From NCBI GenBank assembly GCA_937928295.1, contig CALEYY010000131.1, forward strand, positions 1-10,334: a DNA stretch of 10,334 bases, read 5' to 3'. Both the position numbers and the translations under genes were made by a program. Positions 1 to 6,644 of the stretch are shown in pieces; within the stretch, counting starts at the first letter, position 1, and each line of letters opens with the position of its first letter. The notes beneath the pieces were generated by a model. The model was not told the DNA's origin, made no database searches, and saw nothing but the letters and a program-made list of their open reading frames with translations. The stretch comes from an uncultured Moraxellaceae bacterium (GTDB lineage Bacteria > Pseudomonadota > Gammaproteobacteria > Pseudomonadales > Moraxellaceae).

Positions 1-328
1 CGATGACCACGCGCGACAGCGCCTCGTCCAGCGGCACATAGGCGTGGCCGTAACGACGGATGCCGGTCTTGTCACCGACCGCCTGCGCAAACGCCTGACC
101 CAGCGTGATGCCGCAGTCTTCGGCGCTGTGGTGATCATCGATGTGGTGATCGCCCTCGCAGACCAGGGTGATATCGATGAGGCCGTGACGCACGACCTGA
201 TCCAGCATGTGGTCGAGAAACGCCATGCCGGTACGCAGGTCGCCCTGGCCGGTACCGTCGAGATTCACGGCGGCGCGAATCTTCGTTTCCTTCGTGTTGC
301 GAACCACTTCCGCGCTGCGTGCGGTCAT
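1..328 (-). CDS. hisB: Imidazoleglycerol-phosphate dehydratase HisB, N-terminal 109 residues (cut by window edge)
   Basis: HisB dehydrates imidazole glycerol phosphate to imidazole acetol phosphate in cytoplasmic histidine biosynthesis. Translating the minus strand from the ATG at 328 gives the family's signature blocks in order: TKETKI (residues 12-17), NLDGTG (22-27), TGMAFLDHMLDQ (33-44), GDHHIDDHHSAED (59-71, a Mn-binding His/Asp/Glu cluster) and GDKTGIRRYG further on. The frame is still open at position 1, so about 109 of the usual roughly 197 residues are present. The protein begins directly with the dehydratase domain, so it is the monofunctional type and not the phosphatase-dehydratase fusion of enterics. 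An in-frame ATG at 340 would add four residues. I prefer 328 because homologues start close to the R-x-TKETKI block, but neither start has a strong ribosome binding site. The rest of a his operon would lie to the left. The identification is firm. Confidence 0.96.
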   Translation of the reverse strand, partial: MTARSAEVVRNTKETKIRAAVNLDGTGQGDLRTGMAFLDHMLDQVVRHGLIDITLVCEGDHHIDDHHSAEDCGITLGQAFAQAVGDKTGIRRYGHAYVPLDEALSRVVI

Positions 329-372
329 GCTGAGCCCCATCGGCAATCAAGCCGGCTGTGTTTGAGCTGGCG

Positions 373-378
373 ATTATA
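373..378 (-). promoter_or_regulatory. Candidate -10 element for hisB
   Basis: Read on the minus strand, positions 378 to 373 are TATAAT, a perfect sigma70 -10 hexamer 45 bases upstream of the hisB ATG. It would place the transcript start near 366 and give a leader of about 38 nt. No good -35 is visible at 16-18 bp spacing, so activity would rest on the -10 or on an activator. This is sequence inference only. Confidence 0.4.
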
Positions 379-430
379 GCCGCACTGGGCGCGACCTAGG
401 TACACTCTGGTGATTACTCAGGATGCCATC

Positions 431-748
431 ATGCCCGTTATCGCCCGTAGTCAGTCGTTACCGCTTGCTTCCGAACTCGCCGAACGCTTGAGCAAGCTCG
501 AGCCTGCCCTGCTGCTGACGCCACCGAGCAGCGATGCCACGCTCTACATCGGCTGGTTCAACGACAAGCCGATTTCCGCAGCCTGGGCCTGCGGCATCGC
601 GGAAGGCCGGCAACTCAGCCACTTTGCCATCCACCCGGCGACGCGGGGTCGCGGCGTGCTGGCGCGGCTGGCGCAGGAGATTCGCGAGCTGGAGAACAGC
701 GGCGGTCATCGTGTGTTGTCGGCAGATGATTACTCGACGCTGGACTGA
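431..748 (+). CDS. Short GNAT-fold protein resembling the acetyl-CoA sensor PanZ/PanM
   Basis: This small protein has 105 residues from the ATG at 431. The start is chosen because AGGA (420-423) sits 7 nt ahead of it; a GTG at 410 in the same frame lacks such a site. Residues 37-83 read like the core of a GNAT N-acetyltransferase: a beta strand (TLYIGWFNDKPISAAWA), then FAIHP and the acetyl-CoA pyrophosphate-binding loop TRGRGVLARL (71-80). The pattern of a strand ending in FN, a following AA, a TRxRGV loop and a late ADD segment resembles PanZ (PanM/YhhK). In enterics PanZ binds acetyl-CoA and promotes maturation of aspartate decarboxylase PanD. At 105 residues it is shorter than PanZ (about 127) and ends soon after the ADD segment, so the last strands of the fold may be missing. 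It is divergent from hisB, and a tRNA promoter begins 25 bp after its stop. GNAT-like is fairly sure; PanZ-like is a weaker inference. It could be a degenerate acetyltransferase. Confidence 0.6.
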   Translation: MPVIARSQSLPLASELAERLSKLEPALLLTPPSSDATLYIGWFNDKPISAAWACGIAEGRQLSHFAIHPATRGRGVLARLAQEIRELENSGGHRVLSADDYSTLD

Positions 749-772
749 TGGCGACGGTATTGCAGAAACGGG

Positions 773-800
773 TTGTGACTTTGCCGGCTGCCGCTACAAT
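773..800 (+). promoter_or_regulatory. Sigma70-type promoter of the tRNA-Gly gene
   Basis: TTGTGA (773-778) and TACAAT (795-800) are separated by 16 bp and lie just upstream of the tRNA, predicting a start near 807. The segment after the -10 (GCCGGTC) is GC-rich, the discriminator type associated with stringent control of stable RNA promoters. The link to ppGpp is inference from that composition. Confidence 0.6.
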
Positions 801-815
801 GCCGGTCTGCTGCAT

Positions 816-889
816 GCGGGCGTCGTATAATGGTAATACCCTAGCTTCCCAAGCTAGAGCCGTGGGTTCGATTCCCATCGCCCGCTCCA
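816..889 (+). tRNA. tRNA-Gly, anticodon CCC
   Basis: A complete 74-nt cloverleaf decodes GGG. The acceptor stem is GCGGGCG (816-822) paired with CGCCCGC (879-885), followed by discriminator U886 and an encoded CCA (887-889). The D stem is GTAT/ATAC (825-828, 836-839) with a GG-containing loop. The anticodon stem CTAGC/GCTAG (841-845, 853-857) encloses the loop TTCCCAA, putting CCC at 848-850. The T stem GTGGG/CCCAT (862-866, 874-878) has one G-U pair around TTCGATT. It closely resembles the E. coli glyU product. It has its own promoter at 773-800. No clear intrinsic terminator follows in the 49 bp before the next gene, so the phosphoesterase may be co-transcribed with it. Confidence 0.97.
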
Positions 890-938
890 ACTCCCTGTTG
901 TTACCCGTTCTGTTGCCCGTTCATCGTGCGGTGATGCC

Positions 939-1637
939 TTGAGCAGTCCGCGGCTTTTCTTCTGCGGTGACACCCACGGCGGCTTCGAGCACATCATTGA
1001 CGCGGTGCATCAGCACAATCCGGCTGCGGTGATTTTTCTCGGTGATCTGCAGGCTAGGCAGCCTTTGCACGAGCAGCTCAAGAGCATTCTCGATCAGACG
1101 CAAATCTGGTTCATCCACGGTAATCACGATACCGGCGGCGATACGCATTACGACCATCTCTTTGCCAGCGAACTGGCGTCACGCAATCTGCATGGTCGCG
1201 TGGCAGAGGTCGCAGGCTACCGGATTGCTGGCCTTGGCGGTGTTTTTCGCGGGCAGGTCTGGTTCCCGCCAGAGCCGTGGCGGCATATATCGCCCGAGGA
1301 TTTTCTGGCCCGATGCAGGTCGGACGAGCTCTGGCGCGATGGCCTGCCGCGCAAGCATCGCAGTACGATTTTCCCCATCGAGATTGCCCGGCTGGCCGTG
1401 CAGCGGGCGGATATCCTGATCACGCATGAAGCCCCGAGTGCGCATCCGCATGGTTTTCAGGCGCTGGATGAATTGGCCCAGCATCTGGGCGTGAAGCGCA
1501 GCTTTCATGGCCATCATCATGACCGCCGAGATTATCGTGAGCATTGGCCGCGACTGGGCTTTGAGGCGCATGGCGTCGGTTTCAGGGGCATTACCGACGA
1601 GTGCGGGAATATCGTGCGTTGTGGTGATTACGACTAG
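939..1637 (+). CDS. Calcineurin-like metallophosphoesterase
   Basis: This 232-residue cytoplasmic protein carries the full metal-binding set of the calcineurin-like phosphoesterase superfamily: GDTHGGF (10-16; D11, H13), GDLQA (35-39; D36), GNHD (61-64; N62, H63), the single His in ITHEAP (H163), and GHHHD (191-195). These ligands normally hold two divalent metals that activate water for phosphoester hydrolysis. The substrate cannot be told from the sequence. The segment between GNHD and THEAP, roughly residues 100-150, is rich in Trp, Pro and Arg and may shape specificity. There is no signal peptide or membrane segment. The start is a TTG at 939; there is no earlier start in frame, and the metal motif begins at residue 10, so a later start would destroy the active site. 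It begins 50 bp after the tRNA and its stop lies 5 bp from the convergent stop of the feo operon. Superfamily assignment is firm; physiological role is unknown. Confidence 0.88.
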   Translation: MSSPRLFFCGDTHGGFEHIIDAVHQHNPAAVIFLGDLQARQPLHEQLKSILDQTQIWFIHGNHDTGGDTHYDHLFASELASRNLHGRVAEVAGYRIAGLGGVFRGQVWFPPEPWRHISPEDFLARCRSDELWRDGLPRKHRSTIFPIEIARLAVQRADILITHEAPSAHPHGFQALDELAQHLGVKRSFHGHHHDRRDYREHWPRLGFEAHGVGFRGITDECGNIVRCGDYD

Positions 1638-1642
1638 CGCGT

Positions 1643-1945
1643 TCAGCGTGAAGGGTCGCGCCATTGCACGGGCGCTTCGGTTTCAGCCGGCGTGGCAGAT
1701 GCCGGTGTGGCACAGCTCCCGCAGGTATTGCAGCCGCTGCCGCAGCCTGCTCCCGCCTCACCCGACTGCAGCCAGCTGCCCAGCCTGAGCCAGCCGGCCT
1801 TGGCCACGGCCTGAGCCAGTCGATTTTGCAGGTTGCGCATCAGCGTCGGCATCAGGGTGCGCAGAAAGCGCCACAGGCTCCAGCCCAGCAGCGCGCCGAC
1901 CAGCACATACTGGATCAGCGCACTGATGCTAAAGGCACTCGTCAT
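1643..1945 (-). CDS. FeoB-coupled small Cys-rich membrane protein (DUF6587-like)
   Basis: This 100-residue protein has one N-terminal membrane segment (about residues 8-28, IQYVLVGALLGWSLWRFL), a basic, Arg/Gln-rich middle, and a Cys cluster near the C terminus, GCGSGCNTCGSC, spaced C-x3-C-x2-C-x2-C. The tail is Ala/Pro/Thr-rich. The layout matches small proteins found after feoB in several gammaproteobacteria and classed as DUF6587. It is also analogous, without visible homology, to the FeoB-associated Cys-rich proteins of Firmicutes. Its ATG at 1945 overlaps the feoB stop as ATGA, with GAGG 5 nt upstream, so translation is probably coupled to feoB. A longer open frame reaches 2131, but that part is only the feoB sequence read out of frame. 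By position it replaces FeoC, which is absent. A role in iron or redox sensing at FeoB is an inference. The family name is from memory of its architecture. Confidence 0.78.
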   Translation of the reverse strand: MTSAFSISALIQYVLVGALLGWSLWRFLRTLMPTLMRNLQNRLAQAVAKAGWLRLGSWLQSGEAGAGCGSGCNTCGSCATPASATPAETEAPVQWRDPSR

Positions 1946-3783
1946 ACCAACCTCACGGCGACCTGATAGGTAATGAACGAGGCCAGATACGCCAGGCCAA
2001 ACAGATAGCCCGTCATGATGCCGACCAGCCGCCACGAGCCGGTTTCGCGATGCACGGTGGCCAGCGTGGACAGGCATTGCGGCGCGAAGATGTACCAGAC
2101 CAGCAGCGACAGCGCCGTCGGCAGCGTCCATTGCGAGGCGATCAGCGAGCTGAGCTGATTGGCCACGATGGTTTCATTGCCGGAGATGGCGTAGACCGTG
2201 CCCAACGCCGCCACGGCGACTTCGCGAGCCGCCAGCCCCGGCACCAGCGCAATCGATATCTCCCAGCCGAAGCCGATAGGCGCGAACACATGCGCGAGCA
2301 AGGCACCGAGCTGGCCGGCGAAACTGTAGTTGATGGCCGGCATGGTCGCGCCTTCCGGTGGCGACGGGAAAGTGGCCATGAACCAGAGCAGAATCGTGAC
2401 CGCGAGAATGATGCCGCCGACGCGCTTGATGAAGATCAGGGCGCGCTCTTTCAGGCCGATGAGCAGGCTCTTAGGGTCCGGCAGGCGATAGCTCGGCAGC
2501 TCCATCAACAGGGCATGCTCGCTGCGATCCTTCTGCATCCATTTCATGACGGTGGCGACGGCCAGCGCGCTGAATATCCCGCCGAAATAGAGCAGGAAGA
2601 GCACGATGCCCTGCAGGTTGAACAGGCCGCCGACGCTCTGCGACGGAATGAAGGCGGCGATCAGCAGGGTGTAAACGGGTAGACGCGCCGAGCAGGTCAT
2701 CAGCGGCGCCACCATGATGGTGGTGAGGCGGTCGCGCGGGTCGGAAATGCTGCGTGTGGCCATGATGCCGGGCACAGCGCAGGCGAAGCTCGACAGCAGC
2801 GGGATGAAGGCGCGACCGGTGAGGCCGGCCTTGTGCATCAGGTGGTCGAGCAGGAAGGCGGCGCGTGGCAGATAGCCTGACTCTTCTAGCATGAGGATGA
2901 AGAAGAACAGAATCAGAATCTGCGGCAAAAACACCAAAACCCCGCCAACGCCGGCGAAAATGCCGTCATTGACCAGACTGTGCAGGATTCCCGGCGGTAT
3001 CCACTCGGTGGTGGCCTGACCTACTGCTGCGACGCCCAGCTCGATGCCGTTCATGAACGGTTCGGCCCAGGAGAACACGGCCTGGAATATGAAGAACATG
3101 ATCAGTGCCAGCCAGACCAGGCCGAAGACCGGATGCAGCAGCACGCGGTCGAGGGCATCGTCGCGGGCGTCGGTCTGCGTGGGCATGACCACGCTGGTGG
3201 CGAGCAGGCGACGCACCTCGGCGTGCAGGTCGGCATCGGGCGCGAGCAAGGGCGGTGCGACATCCGGCAGTGACTGATCCAGCGCGGTCGCCAGTGAAGC
3301 GACGCCGTCATGCCGCACGGCAATGCACTCCACGACTTGCACGCCGAGGTCGGCCGCGAGCTGGGCGGTATTGATGCGGATGCCGCGACGCTTGGCGGCA
3401 TCCATCATGTTCAACACCAGCAGCATGGGTTTGCCCAGGCGCTGCACTTCCAGCACGAAGCGCAGATGCAGGCGCAGGTTGGTGGCATCGGCCACGCAGA
3501 CGATCAGATCCGGCGCGGCTTCACCGGCCTGCTCACCGAGGCAGACGGCGCGCGTGATGGCTTCGTCCGGACTGGTGCTGTTCAGGCTGTAGGCGCCCGG
3601 CAGGTCCAGCACATGCAGGGAGCGGCCAGACGGCAGGATGATGCGGCCTTCCTTGCGCTCGACTGTCACGCCGGCGTAGTTGGCGACTTTCTGCCTAGCG
3701 CCGGTGAGCTGATTGAACAGCGAGGTTTTGCCGCAGTTCGGGTTGCCGACCAGCGCGATGCGGTGCGCGAGTTCGCTGCTCAT
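1942..3783 (-). CDS. feoB: Ferrous iron transporter FeoB
   Basis: FeoB is the inner-membrane Fe(II) importer with a cytosolic GTPase domain. All G motifs are present: G1 GNPNCGKTS (13-21), the G2 threonine in NYAGVTVE (T40), G3 DLPG (60-63) and G4 NMMD (125-128). After a helical linker, the hydrophobic region holds the conserved Gate segments, including LLSSFACAVPGIMATR with its Cys, MVAPLMTCSARLPVYTLLI, and the second Gate near AAREVAVAALGTVYA. The protein has 613 residues, shorter than E. coli FeoB (773) but typical of the compact forms in other gammaproteobacteria. Nothing in the reading frame suggests truncation. The ATG at 3783 overlaps the feoA stop (ATGA) and is preceded by GGAG (3792-3795) 8 nt upstream. 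The stop in turn overlaps the start of the Cys-rich protein. Transcription comes from the Fur-box promoter near 4050-4080. Identification is firm. Confidence 0.97.
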   Translation of the reverse strand: MSSELAHRIALVGNPNCGKTSLFNQLTGARQKVANYAGVTVERKEGRIILPSGRSLHVLDLPGAYSLNSTSPDEAITRAVCLGEQAGEAAPDLIVCVADATNLRLHLRFVLEVQRLGKPMLLVLNMMDAAKRRGIRINTAQLAADLGVQVVECIAVRHDGVASLATALDQSLPDVAPPLLAPDADLHAEVRRLLATSVVMPTQTDARDDALDRVLLHPVFGLVWLALIMFFIFQAVFSWAEPFMNGIELGVAAVGQATTEWIPPGILHSLVNDGIFAGVGGVLVFLPQILILFFFILMLEESGYLPRAAFLLDHLMHKAGLTGRAFIPLLSSFACAVPGIMATRSISDPRDRLTTIMVAPLMTCSARLPVYTLLIAAFIPSQSVGGLFNLQGIVLFLLYFGGIFSALAVATVMKWMQKDRSEHALLMELPSYRLPDPKSLLIGLKERALIFIKRVGGIILAVTILLWFMATFPSPPEGATMPAINYSFAGQLGALLAHVFAPIGFGWEISIALVPGLAAREVAVAALGTVYAISGNETIVANQLSSLIASQWTLPTALSLLVWYIFAPQCLSTLATVHRETGSWRLVGIMTGYLFGLAYLASFITYQVAVRLV

Positions 3784-4025
3784 GCGTTGATCTCCACGAG
3801 CACGCGATCAGCCTCGCTGCGTCGCAGGGCGAAGCGGGTAAAGCCGATTTGCACCAGCAAGGGATCATGGCCGACTGGGCCTGTTGCCGTCAGCCGCACG
3901 GATTCACCCGGCACAAAGCCTAGATCGGCAAGGCGCTGAGCGATGGCGTCGTTGGTGTAAGCGGCTTCCACGCGCTGCACGGTGGCAGTGGTGTAGCGAG
4001 GCAGATCAGACAGGCGCACGGGCAC
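3780..4025 (-). CDS. feoA: Ferrous iron transport protein FeoA
   Basis: FeoA is a small cytoplasmic SH3-fold protein needed for FeoB-dependent Fe(II) uptake. The sequence shows the family core: RLSDLP near the start, IAQRLADLGFVPGE in the middle and PLLVQIGFTRFALRRSEADRVLVEI at the end. The frame can be extended to a TTG at 4040 (86 residues). I prefer the GTG at 4025 (81 residues) because the probable transcript start lies near 4045, which would leave the TTG with almost no leader, and because homologues start close to LSDLP. GAG lies 5 nt ahead of this GTG. A GTG at 4019 (MRLSDLP...) is an equally plausible alternative. No strong ribosome binding site marks any of the three. The stop overlaps the feoB ATG by 4 bp. 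The identification is firm; the exact start is not. Confidence 0.9.
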   Translation of the reverse strand: MPVRLSDLPRYTTATVQRVEAAYTNDAIAQRLADLGFVPGESVRLTATGPVGHDPLLVQIGFTRFALRRSEADRVLVEINA

Positions 4026-4042
4026 GACGACTCGAAGCAAAG

Positions 4043-4059
4043 ATGAGAATTATTCTCAT
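4043..4059. promoter_or_regulatory. Fur box (ferric uptake regulator operator)
   Basis: ATGAGAATTATTCTCAT is a perfect 17-bp palindrome (8-1-8). It contains the 7-1-7 core TGAGAAT-N-ATTCTCA, an established form of the Fur consensus. It covers the -10 element and probable start of the feoA promoter, so Fe-loaded Fur should block feo transcription. It lies about 72 bp upstream of the asmA start on the other strand, so Fur could also influence that operon, but this is speculative. Confidence 0.85.
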
Positions 4060-4080
4060 GTTTCGCGCGTCAGCTGTCAA
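4052..4080 (-). promoter_or_regulatory. feoA promoter
   Basis: On the minus strand a perfect -35 TTGACA (4080-4075) is followed after 17 bp by GAGAAT (4057-4052), which matches four of six -10 positions and lies inside the Fur box. The predicted start is near 4045, giving a leader of only about 20-26 nt to the internal GTG starts of feoA. Confidence 0.7.
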
Positions 4081-4130
4081 ATAAACAATGGGCGCGCTAC
4101 ATTTCACGCACACGCATGAGGGAACGGGTC

Positions 4131-6644
4131 ATGAAACGCATTTTGCTGGTTATTGGCGGCATTTTCGGGGTTTTGCTGCTGTCTGTGTCGGCGCTGGCGG
4201 CGTATATCGTGCTGGTGCTCGACCCCAATGACTACAAGCAGGAACTGGCGTCGGCCGTGAAAAAGAAAACCGACATGGACATGGCGTTGACCGGCCAACT
4301 GGCCTGGCAGCTGTACCCGAATATCGGCATCAAGCTGGGTGCTACCAGCCTGACCGATCCTGCGCTGAAAGAAACGCTGCTGGCCGTGCAAGAGGCCGCT
4401 GTGTCGGTGCAGTTGATGCCGCTGCTGGCCGGCAAGGTCAGCGTCAATGCCGTGCTGCTGGATGGCGCGGCGGTGCGCTTCGTGCAATACGCTGATGGCA
4501 AGACCAGCTGGGATCATCTGCTGGAAAAGCTGAAGAGCCCGGATGAGGAAGAGTCGAAGAAGGTCTCGTTCGCCATTGATACGCTGGATGTGAAGAACAC
4601 GCAGCTGACTCTGGTGGATGAGAAAGCAGGCGTGACGCGCACGGTGTCGAAAGTGGCTGTGCAGGCGCAGAACATCGACCCGGACAAGGCGTTTCCGATC
4701 AAGGCGCAGTTCCAGTTCGCGCAAAAAGATGCGGCCGGCAAGACCTTGCTGGCGGACAACCAGATTGAAACCACGGTGGCGCTGAATCTGGATGCCAAGC
4801 AGCATGTGCTGAGCGCGCTCAGTGTTAGCAGCCAGCTTAGTGGCACGGCATTGCCGGCTCCGGTGGGTATTGTGGCCAAGGCTGACGAAGTTAAGCTGGA
4901 TTTGCCGGCTCAGCACCATCAGGTGAAGGCGTTGAAGCTGGATGTGGATTATCGCGACGCCAAGCTCAAGCAGCCGGCGACGCTGAAGTTTGCCGGCGAC
5001 ATCAATGCCGATCTCGCCAAACAGATCATCCAGCTCACCGGCATTACGCTGGACGCGCAGTATCAGGACGCCGGCCGCCCGGCACCGATCACGGCGAAAA
5101 TCACTACGCAAGGGCAGGTCAATCTGGCCAGCGGTCAGGCCAGCCTGCCGAAGTTGAGCATCGCTGCCACTTTGGCGGACAAATCTTTGCCGAAAGCCAT
5201 GCCGGTCTCGGTCAATACCTCGCTGGAGGCGAATTGGAAAACCGGCGATGTGCGCCTGCCCGCGCTGGTCGCGCAGCTCGCCGGCATTCGTGTGGATAGC
5301 CAGCTGGCGGTGAAGCTGCCGGCGCTGGCCACGGGTGCCAGCTCGGTCAGCAAGGGCATGAGCATCAATGGTTCGTTGCAGACCAGCACCTTCAACCCGC
5401 GTCAGCTCATGGCGACGCTGGGCATGGCCGCGCCCGTCACCAAAGACCCGAAAGTGCTGCAGCGCGTCAGCATCAGCACAGCGATTTCCGGCAACGAGAC
5501 CCAGGTGCTGGCCAGCAATCTGCGTATTGCGCTCGATGGCAGCAACATCAGCGGCGAGGCCGGCGTGCGTGAGCTGCCGAATGCGCGTCTCTACGCGCGC
5601 TTGAACCTCGATCAGCTCAATGCCGACAACTATCTGCCGCCATCAGCCGCGCCCGCTGCTGCCAAAGCCGATGCCGAAGCGACGAAGAAAGCCGTGGCCG
5701 GGTTGCTGCCGGTGGCGCTGCTGCGCAGCCAGAATATCGATGTGGCGCTGACGGCCGGCGCGCTGGACATCATGACCTATCCGATCCGGCAGTTCCGCGT
5801 GGCAGCCACGGCACGGGGCGGCGTGGTGAATGTCAGCGAGTTGCGCGGCAGCATCTACAACGGCAGCTTCAGTGTGCCGGCCAATATTGATGTGCGCGGC
5901 GCACAGCCGGTGATCAGCCTGAATCCGAACATCCAGAACATCGACCTCGGCCCCATCGCCAAGTCGGCGCTGAAAAAGGATGTGTTCACCGGGCGCATGA
6001 ATTTCAACGGCTCCGTCAAGGTCACGGGCAACGATGCCGATGCTTGGATCAAGAGCGCGCAAGGCCCGAACACCCTGCGACTGGATAACGGCCTGATCAA
6101 GGGCGTGAATGTGACCGATGCCTTGTTCAATGCCCTTGGCCAGTACCAGGCATTGCTGCCCGCCCTGACCGGCCGCGATGTCGCCACTTTGAAAGGCAAG
6201 GTGCGCGACACCGAGATCGTCAGCATGCTCGGCGAGACCAGCCTGAATCAGGGCGTGGTCAGCAACAAGTCCATGAAGGCCGACCTCAAGGACATCCAGG
6301 TTGGCGGCAACGGCACCTACAACCTGGTCACGCAGGATGTGGACTACCGTTTCCAGCTCAAGCTCGACAAGAAATTCTGGGGCACGAAATACGCCAAGAT
6401 GGCTGAGTATCCGATTCCGGTGCGTTGCAACGGCAACCTGAAGGGTAGCTTTGCCACGCTCTGCGGGCTCGATCAGCAGGGCATGCAAGGCATCGTCGCG
6501 CAGATGGCTCAGGCGCGCTTGAACGAGGAAGTCGACAAGGGCAAAGCCAAGCTGGAAACCAAGCTCAACGAAAAGTTGGGCGAAAAGCTCAATCCGCAGC
6601 AGCAAGAAGCCGTGAAGCAGATCTTTGACCTCTTCAAACGCTGA
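4131..6644 (+). CDS. asmA: AsmA family protein (inner-membrane-anchored, periplasmic)
   Basis: This 837-residue AsmA family protein has a single N-terminal anchor (residues 4-30) followed by the family's typical DPNDYK motif (31-36) and a long periplasmic body rich in short beta strands. Conserved AsmA stretches include LTGQLAWQLYPNIGIKLG near the N terminus and, toward the C terminus, GPIAKSALKKDVFTGRMNFN, NTLRLDNGLIKGVNV and the KYAKMAEYPIPV region. Two periplasmic cysteines (766 and 778) could form a disulfide. The last 60 or so residues are a charged helix. AsmA-like proteins are linked to outer-membrane assembly and are proposed to move phospholipids between membranes. E. coli AsmA is shorter (617 residues), so this is a larger member. 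The ATG at 4131 is preferred over an in-frame ATG at 4116 because AGGGA (4119-4123) lies 7 nt before it and the anchor then starts naturally. It is the first gene of the run with mutY, yggX and the thioesterase. No convincing promoter is visible; a weak TACATT at 4098-4103 is the best -10. Confidence 0.9.
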   Translation: MKRILLVIGGIFGVLLLSVSALAAYIVLVLDPNDYKQELASAVKKKTDMDMALTGQLAWQLYPNIGIKLGATSLTDPALKETLLAVQEAAVSVQLMPLLAGKVSVNAVLLDGAAVRFVQYADGKTSWDHLLEKLKSPDEEESKKVSFAIDTLDVKNTQLTLVDEKAGVTRTVSKVAVQAQNIDPDKAFPIKAQFQFAQKDAAGKTLLADNQIETTVALNLDAKQHVLSALSVSSQLSGTALPAPVGIVAKADEVKLDLPAQHHQVKALKLDVDYRDAKLKQPATLKFAGDINADLAKQIIQLTGITLDAQYQDAGRPAPITAKITTQGQVNLASGQASLPKLSIAATLADKSLPKAMPVSVNTSLEANWKTGDVRLPALVAQLAGIRVDSQLAVKLPALATGASSVSKGMSINGSLQTSTFNPRQLMATLGMAAPVTKDPKVLQRVSISTAISGNETQVLASNLRIALDGSNISGEAGVRELPNARLYARLNLDQLNADNYLPPSAAPAAAKADAEATKKAVAGLLPVALLRSQNIDVALTAGALDIMTYPIRQFRVAATARGGVVNVSELRGSIYNGSFSVPANIDVRGAQPVISLNPNIQNIDLGPIAKSALKKDVFTGRMNFNGSVKVTGNDADAWIKSAQGPNTLRLDNGLIKGVNVTDALFNALGQYQALLPALTGRDVATLKGKVRDTEIVSMLGETSLNQGVVSNKSMKADLKDIQVGGNGTYNLVTQDVDYRFQLKLDKKFWGTKYAKMAEYPIPVRCNGNLKGSFATLCGLDQQGMQGIVAQMAQARLNEEVDKGKAKLETKLNEKLGEKLNPQQQEAVKQIFDLFKR

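Noticed and set aside
816..889. tRNA-Gly as an integration (att) site for a genomic island
   Set aside because: I found no second copy of the tRNA 3' end in the window, no integrase, and the downstream genes look like normal chromosomal genes.
748..942. Small plus-strand open frame running through the tRNA gene
   Set aside because: It reads straight across the tRNA and its promoter, and has no ribosome binding site or recognisable product.
1946..2131. Longer N terminus for the Cys-rich membrane protein
   Set aside because: The added residues are only feoB sequence in another frame; the ATG at 1945 has a good ribosome binding site and stop/start overlap.
1942..3783. FeoB as a truncated gene because it is 160 residues shorter than the E. 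coli protein
   Set aside because: All GTPase and Gate motifs are present, and the short C-terminal form is common outside enterics. The next gene starts exactly at its stop, so the length appears natural.
4104..5111. A 335-codon open frame on the minus strand, antisense to the start of asmA
   Set aside because: It is rich in His, Arg and Gln, has no recognisable domain or ribosome binding site, and lies opposite a well-supported AsmA gene. It is a codon-bias shadow.
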